From Rhizobium sp. Q54 (GTDB lineage Bacteria > Pseudomonadota > Alphaproteobacteria > Rhizobiales > Xanthobacteraceae), in NCBI GenBank assembly GCA_945861265.1, contig CAMAUC010000022.1:1-42859 (forward strand): a stretch of DNA of 42,859 bases, written 5' to 3'. The notes below the pieces were generated by a model. It was not told the origin of the DNA. It worked only from the letters and a program-made list of their open reading frames with translations, and made no database searches. The first letter of the stretch is position 1, and the number at the start of each line of letters is the position of its first letter. This document shows positions 27,925-37,503 of this stretch, one piece after another. The translations under genes and the position numbers were made by a program.

Positions 27925-29607
27925 TTAGCGCGGTGGCCGCCGCATGAACTCGGCAACGCGCTCGCCGATCATGATCGCCGCCATATTGGTGTTGGCGCTG
28001 ACTACCGACGGCATGACAGAAGCATCGGCAACGCGCAGTCCTGTAACGCCATAGACGCGGCACTCGGGATCGACCACCGCCATCGGATTGTCGCGCGCGC
28101 CGATAGCGCAGGTCGAACTCGGGTGGAACATCGGGCCGGCGGCATCGACGATGGCTTCATCGGTGAGTGCGCTTACCGTCGCGCCATCCCAGACCAACTG
28201 TCCGGGTTTGATCGCAGCGCGGATGATCGCGCGGCGCAGCCATGAGGGCGAGGCGAGCACCGCCGCAGCGCCTGCCGCTTTCAAGGCGCCGATTACGCCG
28301 GTGCCGTTGATAAGCCGCAGCGGCGCCTGCCGCGGCATCAGATAGATTTCTGAAAAATAATCGCGCAGCGCCGGATCGAGAAGCAGGCCGGCGGCGTGAC
28401 GCCCGGCAATGACCATGCGTTTGACATCCAGCGGATCGGAAAACAGCCGCTGGTCGACACGCGGCGGCGTGTCAGCATCGGCCGCGTCAAGCGTCACTTG
28501 TCCGCGCGACACCGGCCCGTAGAGCGCGCAAGCGAGCATGGCCATGCGGCGGCCGAAGGGTTTCGGACTGATGCGGCCGGCAAAATAGTGAAACAGGTCG
28601 CCAGGCGTGCCGCCCTCGACGCCGGAGGAAAACTGCAGCGCCGACATGATGTAATGCTGCGCCAATTGCGGCAGCTCGGTTCCGGGCTTGAGCGTCATCG
28701 CGAAATGCAGCTGCGCGTGATTCTGGTAGTCGCGGCCGACACCGGCGCGATCGGCGACGACATTGATTCCAAGCGCGCGCAAGTCGCTTGCCGGGCCGAT
28801 GCCGGAGCGCAGCAACAAAGCCGGCGAATGTACCGCGCCGCAACTGACGACGACCTCGGAGGCGGCAGCGTTGAGCGTTTCACCGCCGCGCTGCGCGAGC
28901 ACGCCGGTAATGGCGGCGCCGGCGAAGGTCAGCCGCAAAACGCGCGTCTCTGTCATGATGGTCAGGTTGGGCCGCGCCCGCACGGCGTCCGTCAGATAAC
29001 AACGCGCGCTGGTTGCACGTTCATCGTCCTGGCTGAGCGGCGCGGCGAAAAAGCCGTCATCGCCGCCGTCGTAGACGTCGCCGACCTTGCGGCGTCCGCG
29101 CGCCAGCAGCACTTCCTCGACGCGGTGCATATAGGCCGGCCACCGCTCACGCGGGATACGCCGCACGATATTCGGCCCGGCGGCGTTGCGCGCCGGTGCG
29201 TCGAGATCGTTGGTCATCGCCTGGTAGGTCGGTAACACGTCGCGCCAGCCCCAGTTGGTCGCGCCCATGGCCTCCCAGCGATCGTAATCTTCCGGCTTGC
29301 CGCGCAACGCCAGCATACCCATGACGCTCGAGCCGCCGCCCATGACGCGGGCCTGGGGAAACGGCGTCGGCGCTTCGCCGTCGCGGATGCTCGCGGCGAG
29401 GTCCGGCCAGAAATAGTTCCGGTTGAAATAGGCCGATGGAAAAATGGCGCGGATATCGCCCGGCACATCGCCCGGCGCGGTATCGCGGCCGGCCTCGATC
29501 AGCAGCACGCGCCGTGCCGAATCCTCTGTGAGGCGCGCCGCGACGGCGGCGCCGGCCGAGCCGGCGCCGACAACGATGACGTCCGCCTGAAGCGTGGAGC
29601 TGGTCAT
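27925..29607 (-). CDS. GMC family FAD-dependent alcohol/choline-type oxidoreductase
   Basis: The 560-residue flavoprotein has the Rossmann motif VVGAGSAGAAVAARL at 12-26, the GMC signature 1 stretch (ARVMGGGSSVMGM), signature 2 (GAVHSPALLLRSGIGP), and C-terminal HPSSTCAIG containing the catalytic-site His. Substrates in this family are alcohols, choline, polyethylene glycol or aldehydes, and cannot be narrowed here. It starts 21 bp after the stop of the molybdenum hydroxylase gene, so the two are probably one operon. Confidence 0.92.
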   Translation of the reverse strand: MTSSTLQADVIVVGAGSAGAAVAARLTEDSARRVLLIEAGRDTAPGDVPGDIRAIFPSAYFNRNYFWPDLAASIRDGEAPTPFPQARVMGGGSSVMGMLALRGKPEDYDRWEAMGATNWGWRDVLPTYQAMTNDLDAPARNAAGPNIVRRIPRERWPAYMHRVEEVLLARGRRKVGDVYDGGDDGFFAAPLSQDDERATSARCYLTDAVRARPNLTIMTETRVLRLTFAGAAITGVLAQRGGETLNAAASEVVVSCGAVHSPALLLRSGIGPASDLRALGINVVADRAGVGRDYQNHAQLHFAMTLKPGTELPQLAQHYIMSALQFSSGVEGGTPGDLFHYFAGRISPKPFGRRMAMLACALYGPVSRGQVTLDAADADTPPRVDQRLFSDPLDVKRMVIAGRHAAGLLLDPALRDYFSEIYLMPRQAPLRLINGTGVIGALKAAGAAAVLASPSWLRRAIIRAAIKPGQLVWDGATVSALTDEAIVDAAGPMFHPSSTCAIGARDNPMAVVDPECRVYGVTGLRVADASVMPSVVSANTNMAAIMIGERVAEFMRRPPR

Positions 29608-29628
29608 TTGTTTGCGCCGGTCACGGTG

Positions 29629-31938
29629 TTATTGGCGCGGCTGCATGGCGCGCCAGATGCGCTCAGCAGTTGCCGGCATTTCGATATGGGTGACGCCGAA
29701 TTCTTTGAGCGCATCGACCACGGCATTGACCACCGCCGGCAGCGCGCCGACGCAACCGGCTTCGCCCGCGCCTTTGGTGCCGAGCGGGTTGGTCTTGGTC
29801 GGTACCGGATTGGCCTCGACGTGAATGGCCGGGAAGTTGTGTGCGTGCGGCATGGCGTAATCCATGAACGAGGCCGTCACCATCTGGCCGCTGTCGTCAA
29901 AATGGATGTCTTCCATCAGCGCCTGTCCGGCGCCTTGCGCGACGCCGCCGTGGATCTGGCCGTGCAGGAGCATGGGATTGAGCACGGTGCCGACATCGTC
30001 GACGACATTGTAGCCGACGATTGCCGTCTCGCCGGTCTCGATATCGATCTCGACTTCGCAGATGTGGCAGCCATTCGGATAATTATTGACCGGCGTCTTG
30101 TGCACGGCGGTGGCGGCCAGTCCCGGCTCCATGCCGGCCGGAATCTTTGCCGGCACCTGCGCGTCGGCGGCGACTTCCTTCATCGTCATGGTGCGGTTCG
30201 ATTTCGACGACGAGAACACGCCATCGGCGAACGCGATGTCGCCTGGCTCCAGCTTGAGGGCGAAAGCGACGATCGCTGTCGCCTTCTCGATGATCTTGTC
30301 GCTGGCGCGCAAGAAGGCTGCGCCGCCCATGGTCGCCGAACGCGAACCGCCAGTGCCTTCGCCATACCAGACCTGGTCGGTGTCGCCCTGCACGTAGCGG
30401 ATTTTGTCGGGGTGAATGCCGAGCTTGTCGGCGACGATCTGCTTGAACACGGTCTCGTGGCCCTGGCCCTGGCTGTTCGATCCGGCGAACATGGTGATGC
30501 CGCCATGGCGGTCGAAGCGGACTTCGGCGCCCTCGGTGCCGGGCGCGGCGGCGCGTTCGATGGTGTTGGACAGGCCGAGGCCGCGCAATTTGCCGCGTTT
30601 GCGGGCTTCCTTACGGCGCTTGTCGAAGCCGGCGACATCCGCCATCTCGATCGCCATGTCCATGTTTTTTTCGAACTCGCCGCAGTCGTATGTGAAGGTC
30701 AGGCCGGTCTTGAAAGGCATGTCCTTCGGGCTGATGTAATTTCGTCGCCGCAGTTCGATGCTGTCTATGCCGGTCTCAAGCGCCGCCAGTTCGACCATGC
30801 GTTCGATGACGAAGGCCGCCTCGGGCCGTCCGTTGCCGCGATAGGGGCGCACCGGGTTGGTGTTGGTGAAAACGCCGGTGACGTCGACGTAAAGCGCCGG
30901 CGTGCGGTATGTGCCGGCCAGCGTGCCGTAATTGAGAAAGAAAGCCGGCATGTTGTTTTGCAGATAGGCGCCGATGGCGGCCGTGGTCTTCACCTTCATC
31001 GCCAGAAAGTGGCCGTCTTTGTCGAGCGCCAGCTCCGCTTCGGTGACGTTGTCGCGGCCCTGCGGGTCGGACAGGAAGGCCTCGGTGCGGGTGCTGATCC
31101 ATTTCACCGGCCGGCCGGTCAGCTTCGACGCATGGCAGACCAGCGGGATCTCGTTGAAGATCGGCGTCTTCATGCCGAAGCTGCCGCCGGTGTCGCCAGT
31201 GACGACGCGCACGGCGGTCTCGGACACTTTCAGGATTTGCGCGACGTTAGCGCGAACGTCATGCGGTCGCTGTGTCGCCGTATGCAGTATATAGCGGCCG
31301 GTGCCGACGTGAAAATGCCCGACCGCGCCGCGCGGCTCCATGGTCACGGCGGTGACGCGGTTGATGACGAATTTGCCTTTGGCGACATGAGCGGCCTTGG
31401 CGAAGCCGGCGTCGGTCGCGGCCTTGTCGCCGATAAGTTCGACGAAGGAGATATTGTCCTTGCACTCGTCATAGACGCGCGCCTTTCCTTGCGCTGCCTG
31501 TTCGGTCGAGACGACGACGGGCAGCACCTCGTAATCGACCTGCATCAGCTCGGCGGCGTCGTGCGCCTGCGCCAAGGTATCGGAGACGATGAAGGCGACG
31601 CTGTCGCCGATGAAGCGCACATGCGTCTCGGCCAGCACCGGATAGCGCGGCTTGAACATCGGCGAGCCGTCGCGGAGTTTAAGACCCGGATGCGACAACA
31701 AATCGCCGAGACCGGCGGCCTTCCAGTCGGCGCCGGTGATGACGGCGAGCACGCCGGGCGCGGCTTTCGCCGCCGCGGCGTCGATCGACTTTATTTTAGC
31801 GTGTCCATGCGGCGAACGCAGCACCACGCCATAGGCCATGCCGGGGATTTGCACATCGTCGGTGTACGATCCGCCGCCGCGCACCAGACGCGGGTCCTCG
31901 AAACGCGATACGCCCTGACCGATTGCAAATTCACCCAT
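29629..31938 (-). CDS. xanthine-dehydrogenase-family molybdenum hydroxylase, large subunit
   Basis: The 769-residue molybdopterin-binding subunit is of the CoxL/XdhB type. The N-terminal a/b hammerhead (SRFEDPRLVRGGGSYTDDV) is followed by the molybdopterin domains: GDTGGSFGMK, PYRGNGRPE (closer to form II than to the AYxCSFR active-site loop of true CO dehydrogenase), SQGQGHET, and the catalytic Glu in GTKGAGEAG near the C-terminus. The FAD (medium) and 2Fe-2S (small) subunit genes that normally accompany it are not adjacent. The start ATG is preceded by CAGGAAT. The substrate is unknown. Confidence 0.92.
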   Translation of the reverse strand: MGEFAIGQGVSRFEDPRLVRGGGSYTDDVQIPGMAYGVVLRSPHGHAKIKSIDAAAAKAAPGVLAVITGADWKAAGLGDLLSHPGLKLRDGSPMFKPRYPVLAETHVRFIGDSVAFIVSDTLAQAHDAAELMQVDYEVLPVVVSTEQAAQGKARVYDECKDNISFVELIGDKAATDAGFAKAAHVAKGKFVINRVTAVTMEPRGAVGHFHVGTGRYILHTATQRPHDVRANVAQILKVSETAVRVVTGDTGGSFGMKTPIFNEIPLVCHASKLTGRPVKWISTRTEAFLSDPQGRDNVTEAELALDKDGHFLAMKVKTTAAIGAYLQNNMPAFFLNYGTLAGTYRTPALYVDVTGVFTNTNPVRPYRGNGRPEAAFVIERMVELAALETGIDSIELRRRNYISPKDMPFKTGLTFTYDCGEFEKNMDMAIEMADVAGFDKRRKEARKRGKLRGLGLSNTIERAAAPGTEGAEVRFDRHGGITMFAGSNSQGQGHETVFKQIVADKLGIHPDKIRYVQGDTDQVWYGEGTGGSRSATMGGAAFLRASDKIIEKATAIVAFALKLEPGDIAFADGVFSSSKSNRTMTMKEVAADAQVPAKIPAGMEPGLAATAVHKTPVNNYPNGCHICEVEIDIETGETAIVGYNVVDDVGTVLNPMLLHGQIHGGVAQGAGQALMEDIHFDDSGQMVTASFMDYAMPHAHNFPAIHVEANPVPTKTNPLGTKGAGEAGCVGALPAVVNAVVDALKEFGVTHIEMPATAERIWRAMQPRQ

Positions 31939-31971
31939 GATTCCTGCCCAAACTTTTCTTGTGGACCCTGA

Positions 31972-32149
31972 TCCGTCATCCCGAGGTGCGAGTGAAGCGA
32001 GCCTCGAAGGATGAACGGCCAGGGTATTGATGTGGGGCCGTCGCCCACCAAACTCGAGTATACCCGAGTTTGGAATTTCTTGTGCGCAAGTCGGCCATGG
32101 CCGACTTGCGATGGTTCGGCCATCGGGCCTCGCGCCTCAGGGTGACGGA
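31972..32149. mobile_element. 178-bp palindromic element with terminal inverted repeats (MITE/REP-like)
   Basis: The left end 31972-31992 and right end 32129-32149 are inverted repeats matching at 18 of 21 positions (both ends TCCGTCA..). Inside are at least five stem-loops: 31977-32013, 32015-32041, a 26-nt palindrome with one mismatched pair at 32048-32073, a perfect 26-nt palindrome at 32085-32110, and a CGATGG/CCATCG hairpin at 32109-32125. No open frame fits. It fills the hemB to molybdenum hydroxylase gap. The left part resembles the GTCATCC...GAGG...CCTCG...GGATG repeats widespread in Bradyrhizobium-type genomes (from memory). Confidence 0.7.
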
Positions 32150-32162
32150 ATTTGAATCTATC

Positions 32163-33274
<1,112 letters not shown>

Positions 33275-33346
33275 CAGGCCACGCTACCCGGGCATTCCCT
33301 GATGCGGGACGTTGACGTCGCCCGGTCGGCCTTCTATCCGTCGAGC

Positions 33347-34486
33347 ATGGATTTCGAGCTTTCCGAAGACCAGCGCGCCTTCCAGTCGACCGCCCGCGCC
33401 TTCGCGCGCGACGAGATGATGCCGCACGCGGCTGCTTGGGATGAGGGCTCCGTCTTTCCGGTGGACGCGCTGCGCCAGGCGGCGACGCTCGGCTTCGGCG
33501 GTATTTACGTCAAGGAAGACGTCGGCGGCTCAGGCCTGACCCGGCTCGACGCGGCGCTGATCTTCGAGGAACTGGCGCAGGGCTGCACCTCGACCGCCGC
33601 TTACATCTCCATCCACAACATGGTGGCGTGGATGATCGACACCTACGGCAGCGAGGCCGCGCGGCAGAAGTTTCTGCCGAAGCTCTGCACCATGGAACAC
33701 TTCGCCAGCTATTGCCTGACCGAGCCCGGTTCGGGCTCGGACGCCGCCAGCCTGACGACGAAAGCGCGGCGCGACGGCGACCATTACGTGCTCGACGGCA
33801 CCAAGGCCTTCATCTCCGGCGGCGGCGTCTCCGACATCTATCTGGTGATGGCGCGGACCGGAGAGGGCGGACCGAAGGGCATTTCCTGCATCGCGATCGA
33901 GAAGGGCACGCCGGGGCTTTCGTACGGCGCGCAGGAGAAGAAGCTCGGCTGGAAATCGCAGCCGACCTCGATGGTGATGTTCGAGAACTGCCGCGTGCCG
34001 GTGTCGAACCTGATCGGCAAGGAAGGCGAGGGCTTTCGCATCGCCATGGCCGGCCTCGACGGCGGGCGGCTGAACATCGGCGCCTGTTCCCTGGGCGGCG
34101 CGCAGTTCTGCCTCGACCGCACCGTCGAGTACATGAAGGAGCGCAAGCAATTCGGCTCGCGGCTGTCCGATTTTCAGGCCCTGCAATTCCGTATCGCCGA
34201 TTATGCCACCGAAATCGATGCCGCGCGGCTGTTGCTGCATCGCGCCGCCGTCGCCGTCGGCGGCCACGAGCCGGGCGCGACGCCGCTCGCCGCCAAGGCC
34301 AAAAGACTCGCCACCGACACCGGCTTCGAGGTGGTCAATGGCTGCCTGCAACTGCATGGCGGCTATGGCTATCTGCGCGATCATCCGATCGAGCGCGTGC
34401 TGCGCGACGTGCGCGTCCATCAGATTCTGGAAGGCACCAACGAGATCATGCGCGTGATCGTGTCGCGCGCGATGTTGGGGAATTGA
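33347..34486 (+). CDS. acyl-CoA dehydrogenase, probably isobutyryl-CoA dehydrogenase
   Basis: This FAD enzyme introduces an alpha-beta double bond in a short or branched acyl-CoA. The 379-residue protein has the N-terminal helical domain ([17 protein letters not shown]), [15 protein letters not shown] and KAFISGG in the middle beta domain, and the C-terminal LHGGYGYL and LEGTNEIMR, whose first Glu is the usual catalytic base. Neighbouring genes for the next valine-degradation steps point to isobutyryl-CoA. I chose ATG 33347 from family alignment; ATG 33302 is also in frame. Its last 20 bases are repeated at 34968-34987. Confidence 0.92.
   Translation: MDFELSEDQRAFQSTARAFARDEMMPHAAAWDEGSVFPVDALRQAATLGFGGIYVKEDVGGSGLTRLDAALIFEELAQGCTSTAAYISIHNMVAWMIDTYGSEAARQKFLPKLCTMEHFASYCLTEPGSGSDAASLTTKARRDGDHYVLDGTKAFISGGGVSDIYLVMARTGEGGPKGISCIAIEKGTPGLSYGAQEKKLGWKSQPTSMVMFENCRVPVSNLIGKEGEGFRIAMAGLDGGRLNIGACSLGGAQFCLDRTVEYMKERKQFGSRLSDFQALQFRIADYATEIDAARLLLHRAAVAVGGHEPGATPLAAKAKRLATDTGFEVVNGCLQLHGGYGYLRDHPIERVLRDVRVHQILEGTNEIMRVIVSRAMLGN
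34467..34486 (+). repeat. 20-nt direct repeat, copy 1 (end of the acyl-CoA dehydrogenase gene)
   Basis: GCGCGATGTTGGGGAATTGA encodes the last residues (AMLGN) and stop of the acyl-CoA dehydrogenase. An identical 20-mer occurs at 34968-34987, 501 bp away; the match ends abruptly on both sides. Confidence 0.95.
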
Positions 34487-34487
34487 A

Positions 34488-34928
34488 ATGACCGCGGCGC
34501 ACTGGAGCGGCGAACTGGCTTTGGCGACGGCGGCGATGTTTGCCGGCGCAGCCTTCTATATCAATTTCGCCGAACAGCACGCCCGTTTGCAACTCGACAT
34601 AGGCGCACTGCTGACTCAATGGAAGCCGAGCTACAGCCGTGGCTTCATCATGCAATCCAGTCTTGCCGTAATTTCCTGTGGCTTCGGCGTCATCGCTTTC
34701 TTTTTGAGCTATGACTGGCGTTGGCTGGCCGGCGCGGTACTGATCGTGGCCAACTGGCCGTTCACGCTGTTCATCATCATGCCGACCAACAAACTGCTGC
34801 AGGCAACCCCGCCGGCAAATGCCGACGAAGTGACGCGCGGCCTGATCGAGCAATGGGGCCGGCTGCACGCTGTGCGGACGGCGCTCGGCTTTGCGGCGAC
34901 GGCGGCCTATCTGTGGGCGATGACGTGA
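34488..34928 (+). CDS. DUF1772 (anthrone oxygenase-like) membrane protein
   Basis: This 146-residue protein has four predicted membrane segments (about 7-25, 52-75, 82-100, 128-145). The DUF1772 hallmarks are WKPSYSRGF, the [16 protein letters not shown] stretch and a late [12 protein letters not shown]. Some fungal relatives oxidise anthrones; the bacterial role is unknown. It starts 1 bp after the acyl-CoA dehydrogenase stop, and its own stop overlaps the GTG start of a broken hydratase-like gene (GTGA). It sits between two 20-nt copies of the dehydrogenase 3' end. GC content looks native. Confidence 0.82.
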   Translation: MTAAHWSGELALATAAMFAGAAFYINFAEQHARLQLDIGALLTQWKPSYSRGFIMQSSLAVISCGFGVIAFFLSYDWRWLAGAVLIVANWPFTLFIIMPTNKLLQATPPANADEVTRGLIEQWGRLHAVRTALGFAATAAYLWAMT

Positions 34929-34967
34929 GCGAAACCGAAATCCTGCTCTAACGCCGTGGCGCTGCTG
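34925..34967 (+). pseudogene. 5' remnant of an enoyl-CoA hydratase/HIBYL-CoA hydrolase gene
   Basis: From GTG 34925 the frame reads (M)SETEILL, then stop TAA, then RRGAAG. This matches the start of the intact gene at 35980 (MTDILFERRGAAG), with the TAA where that gene has the Glu codon GAG. The RRGAAG codons (cgc cgt ggc gct gct ggc) differ from the intact copy only at third positions. After 15 codons homology stops at the second 20-nt repeat. It overlaps the DUF1772 stop by 4 bp, as a genuine operon partner would. Confidence 0.75.
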
Positions 34968-34987
34968 GCGCGATGTTGGGGAATTGA
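34968..34987 (+). repeat. 20-nt direct repeat, copy 2
   Basis: This is identical to 34467-34486, the 3' end of the acyl-CoA dehydrogenase gene including its TGA. It is joined in frame to the hydratase remnant and followed by the leader of the formate/nitrite-type transporter gene. Confidence 0.95.
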
Positions 34988-35061
34988 TACACGTCAACCG
35001 TCCGACACATCGCCCGAATAAACTCACCGCCGCGGGCCTAAGCCATGCAACGGAGCGTGAT

Positions 35062-35931
35062 ATGAACGGCATGGACGATTTAAGCCACAGCGTCGACGCT
35101 TTGCTGCCGCCGGAAATTGCCCGCAAGGCCGAATTGGTCGGCGCGCAGAAAGCGCGGCTCGACGCGCTCAGCCTGCTGGTTCTTGGCGTGCTCGGCGGCG
35201 CCTTCATCGCCCTTGGCGCCATGTTCGCGACCACCGTTCTGGCGGGCGCGGACGGTGTCGTTCCGTTTGGCATCAGCCGATTGCTTGCCGGCTTCGTGTT
35301 CTGCCTCGGCCTCATTCTGGTGGTCGTTGGCGGCGCCGAACTGTTTACCGGCAACACATTGATGGTCATGGCCGTGGCGGCCGGAAAAATCCGTTTGCGC
35401 GAAATGCTGCGCGCCTGGCTGATTGTCTATGTCGGTAATTTCATTGGCGCGATCGGGACGGCCGGGCTGGTGTTTCTTTCCGGGCAATATCTCTTCGGCA
35501 AAGGCAGTATTGCCGTCATCGCCCTCGGTTTCGCGGTCAATAAAGCCAGTCTGCCGTTCAGTCAGGCGTTCTTTCTCGCGATTTTATGCAACGTGCTGGT
35601 CTGCCTCGCGGTCTGGCTCGCCTATGGCGGACGCACGACGGCCGACAAGATTCTCGCGATTCTGTTTCCAGTGTCGGCCTTTGTTGTCGCCGGCTTTGAG
35701 CATTCGGTTGCCAATATGTATGTCATTCCCCTTGGCTTGTTCATCAAGACGTGGGCTCCTGCGGAGCTATGGACGCAAATCGGCAGCACCGCCGCCGCCT
35801 ATCCGGCGCTGACGTGGCAAGGCTTCCTGGCCAATCTGGTCCCGGTGACCATCGGCAATATCATCGGCGGGGGCGGGCTGGTTGGCACGGTTTACTGGTT
35901 CGTCTATCTACGTCAGCGTCCAGCCAACTAG
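35062..35931 (+). CDS. formate/nitrite transporter family protein
   Basis: This pentameric FocA/NirC-type inner-membrane channel for formate, nitrite or related small monovalent anions has 289 residues and six main membrane segments (from about residue 37). Family motifs are GGAELFTGNTLMV (the omega-loop region of TM2), VYVGNFIGAI, AILCNVLVCLAVWLAY, FVVAGFEHSVANMYVIP with the conserved central His, and VTIGNIIGGGGLVG. I chose ATG 35062 after CGGAG; a TTG at 34984 is in frame but atypical. It sits between two valine-degradation genes. Confidence 0.92.
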   Translation: MNGMDDLSHSVDALLPPEIARKAELVGAQKARLDALSLLVLGVLGGAFIALGAMFATTVLAGADGVVPFGISRLLAGFVFCLGLILVVVGGAELFTGNTLMVMAVAAGKIRLREMLRAWLIVYVGNFIGAIGTAGLVFLSGQYLFGKGSIAVIALGFAVNKASLPFSQAFFLAILCNVLVCLAVWLAYGGRTTADKILAILFPVSAFVVAGFEHSVANMYVIPLGLFIKTWAPAELWTQIGSTAAAYPALTWQGFLANLVPVTIGNIIGGGGLVGTVYWFVYLRQRPAN

Positions 35932-35979
35932 GCGGCGCGCTATCGGTGACGCTGCGGTAGGCCCCCGGAAGACAAGAGA

Positions 35980-37032
35980 ATGACCGACATACTGTTCGAG
36001 CGCCGGGGAGCCGCCGGCATTGTCACGCTGAACCGTCCGAAGGCGCTCAACGCGGTGACGCTCGGCATGGTGCATGCCCTGAGCGCGCAATTGGCCGCCT
36101 GGGCCAACGATGACGCGGTGACGCGCGTCGTCATCATGGCCAATGGCGAGCGGGCTTTTTCCGCCGGCGGCGATATCCGCCATCTCTACGATCTCGGTAA
36201 AGCCGGGCGCCAGACGGAAGCCTTGCAGTTCTGGCGCGATGAATATCCGCTCAACGCCGCGATCAAGAATTTCCGCAAGCCCTATGTCGCGCTGATCGAC
36301 GGCATCGTTATGGGCGGCGGCGTCGGCATTTCGGTGCATGGCTCGCACCGCGTCGCCTTCGACCGTTTTTCCTTCGCCATGCCGGAGGTCAGCATCGGCT
36401 TTTTCCCGGATGTCGGCGCGACATGGTTCTTAGCCCGCATGCCCGGCGAACTCGGCACCTATTGCGCGCTGACCGGCGAACGCTTCAACGCCGCCGACGG
36501 CGTTGCCGCCGGTCTCGCCACGCACCGCGTGCCGTCGGCGCGCTTTGGCGCATTGGTCGAAGGGCTGACCGGCACGGTGTCGGTCGATGCGGTGCTGGCG
36601 GCTTTCGCCGAACCGGTGGGCGAGGGGCCGGTGATGGTTTACCGCGCCGCGATCGACCGGCTGTTCGCCGGCGATACGGTCGAAGCCATTCTGGCGGCGC
36701 TCGACCGGGAGGCGGCTTCCGGCAGCGCTGACGCCGAATGGGCCGGTAAAACCGCGGCCTTGATGCGGACCAAATCGCCGCTCAGTCTCAAAGTGGCGCT
36801 GGCGCAGGTGCGCCTCGGCGCGACTTGCGATTTCGCAACGTGCATGCGCACCGAATTCCGCATAGTCTCGCGCATCGTTTATGGCCATGATTTTTACGAG
36901 GGCGTACGCGCCGTGATCGTCGACAAGGACAACCAGCCGCGCTGGCAACCCGCGGCTTTGGCGGACGTGACAGACGCCGAGGTGGCGCGCCATTTCGGGC
37001 CGCTCGACAGCGGCGAATTGGTGCTTGCATGA
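35980..37032 (+). CDS. enoyl-CoA hydratase/isomerase family, probable 3-hydroxyisobutyryl-CoA hydrolase
   Basis: This 350-residue crotonase-fold protein is longer than plain enoyl-CoA hydratases (about 260), with the ECH_2-type C-terminal extension ending EGVRAVIVDKDNQPRW, typical of 3-hydroxyisobutyryl-CoA hydrolases. It shows the oxyanion-hole stretches FSAGGDIRHLYDLG and GIVMGGGVGISVHGSHRVA, and the catalytic-region MPEVSIGFFPDVG. It would release 3-hydroxyisobutyrate for the dehydrogenase gene downstream. Its end overlaps the next gene by 4 bp (ATGA). Confidence 0.88.
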   Translation: MTDILFERRGAAGIVTLNRPKALNAVTLGMVHALSAQLAAWANDDAVTRVVIMANGERAFSAGGDIRHLYDLGKAGRQTEALQFWRDEYPLNAAIKNFRKPYVALIDGIVMGGGVGISVHGSHRVAFDRFSFAMPEVSIGFFPDVGATWFLARMPGELGTYCALTGERFNAADGVAAGLATHRVPSARFGALVEGLTGTVSVDAVLAAFAEPVGEGPVMVYRAAIDRLFAGDTVEAILAALDREAASGSADAEWAGKTAALMRTKSPLSLKVALAQVRLGATCDFATCMRTEFRIVSRIVYGHDFYEGVRAVIVDKDNQPRWQPAALADVTDAEVARHFGPLDSGELVLA

Positions 37033-37478
37033 GCGAACAGTTCCACGCCGAAGATCTGAAAAATCTCGATCCGGTCCACGAATATGACAGCGAGTCGAGC
37101 GTCGGCCTGTGGACCGGACGCCTGGTGCTGTTCCTGCGCGTCATGGCTGGCGTCTCGATGCTCAAGGGGCTTTATCACTGGTCGCGGGTCTGCGGCATCG
37201 GCGTTGGTGCCGACGATCTTTATGAAGCCCATTCGGTCGCCTGGCAGTCGGCGACCGTGTTCTTCGCCGTTATCGATCTGGTCGCGGCGGTTGGCCTGTG
37301 GCTGGCGGCCGCCTGGGGCGCGGTGATCTGGCTGACCGCTGTCGCCTCGATGCTGGCAGTGGAAATGTTCTTTCCGCAGGTCTACGGCCGCGCCTTCATC
37401 ACAGTACTACTGGAAGCCGGGCTGCTCGGGCTTTATCTTTGGCTGGCCGTGAAGTCGGCGCGGGAACAGCCGCAGTAA
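37029..37478 (+). CDS. DUF6163-like membrane protein
   Basis: This 149-residue protein has a soluble acidic N-terminus (about 1-25) and four predicted membrane segments (about 30-48, 75-92, 96-112, 118-140). It resembles the DUF6163 group of Hyphomicrobiales; function is unknown. The start overlaps the hydrolase stop by 4 bp, so it is translationally coupled to valine-degradation genes, and the next gene follows after 25 bp. Confidence 0.75.
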   Translation: MSEQFHAEDLKNLDPVHEYDSESSVGLWTGRLVLFLRVMAGVSMLKGLYHWSRVCGIGVGADDLYEAHSVAWQSATVFFAVIDLVAAVGLWLAAAWGAVIWLTAVASMLAVEMFFPQVYGRAFITVLLEAGLLGLYLWLAVKSAREQPQ

Positions 37479-37503
37479 AAAAGAATTATCAAGGGAGACG
37501 GTC

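Noticed and set aside
29629-31938. Calling the molybdenum hydroxylase a true CO dehydrogenase (coxL)
   Set aside because: The form I active-site loop AYxCSFR is absent (PYRGNGR instead), and coxM/coxS are not adjacent.
29608-31971. A 787-codon open frame on the plus strand opposite the molybdenum hydroxylase gene
   Set aside because: It is a mirror of codon bias in a GC-rich gene: the product is His/Arg/Asp-rich with no recognisable domain, while the minus strand encodes a complete conserved enzyme.
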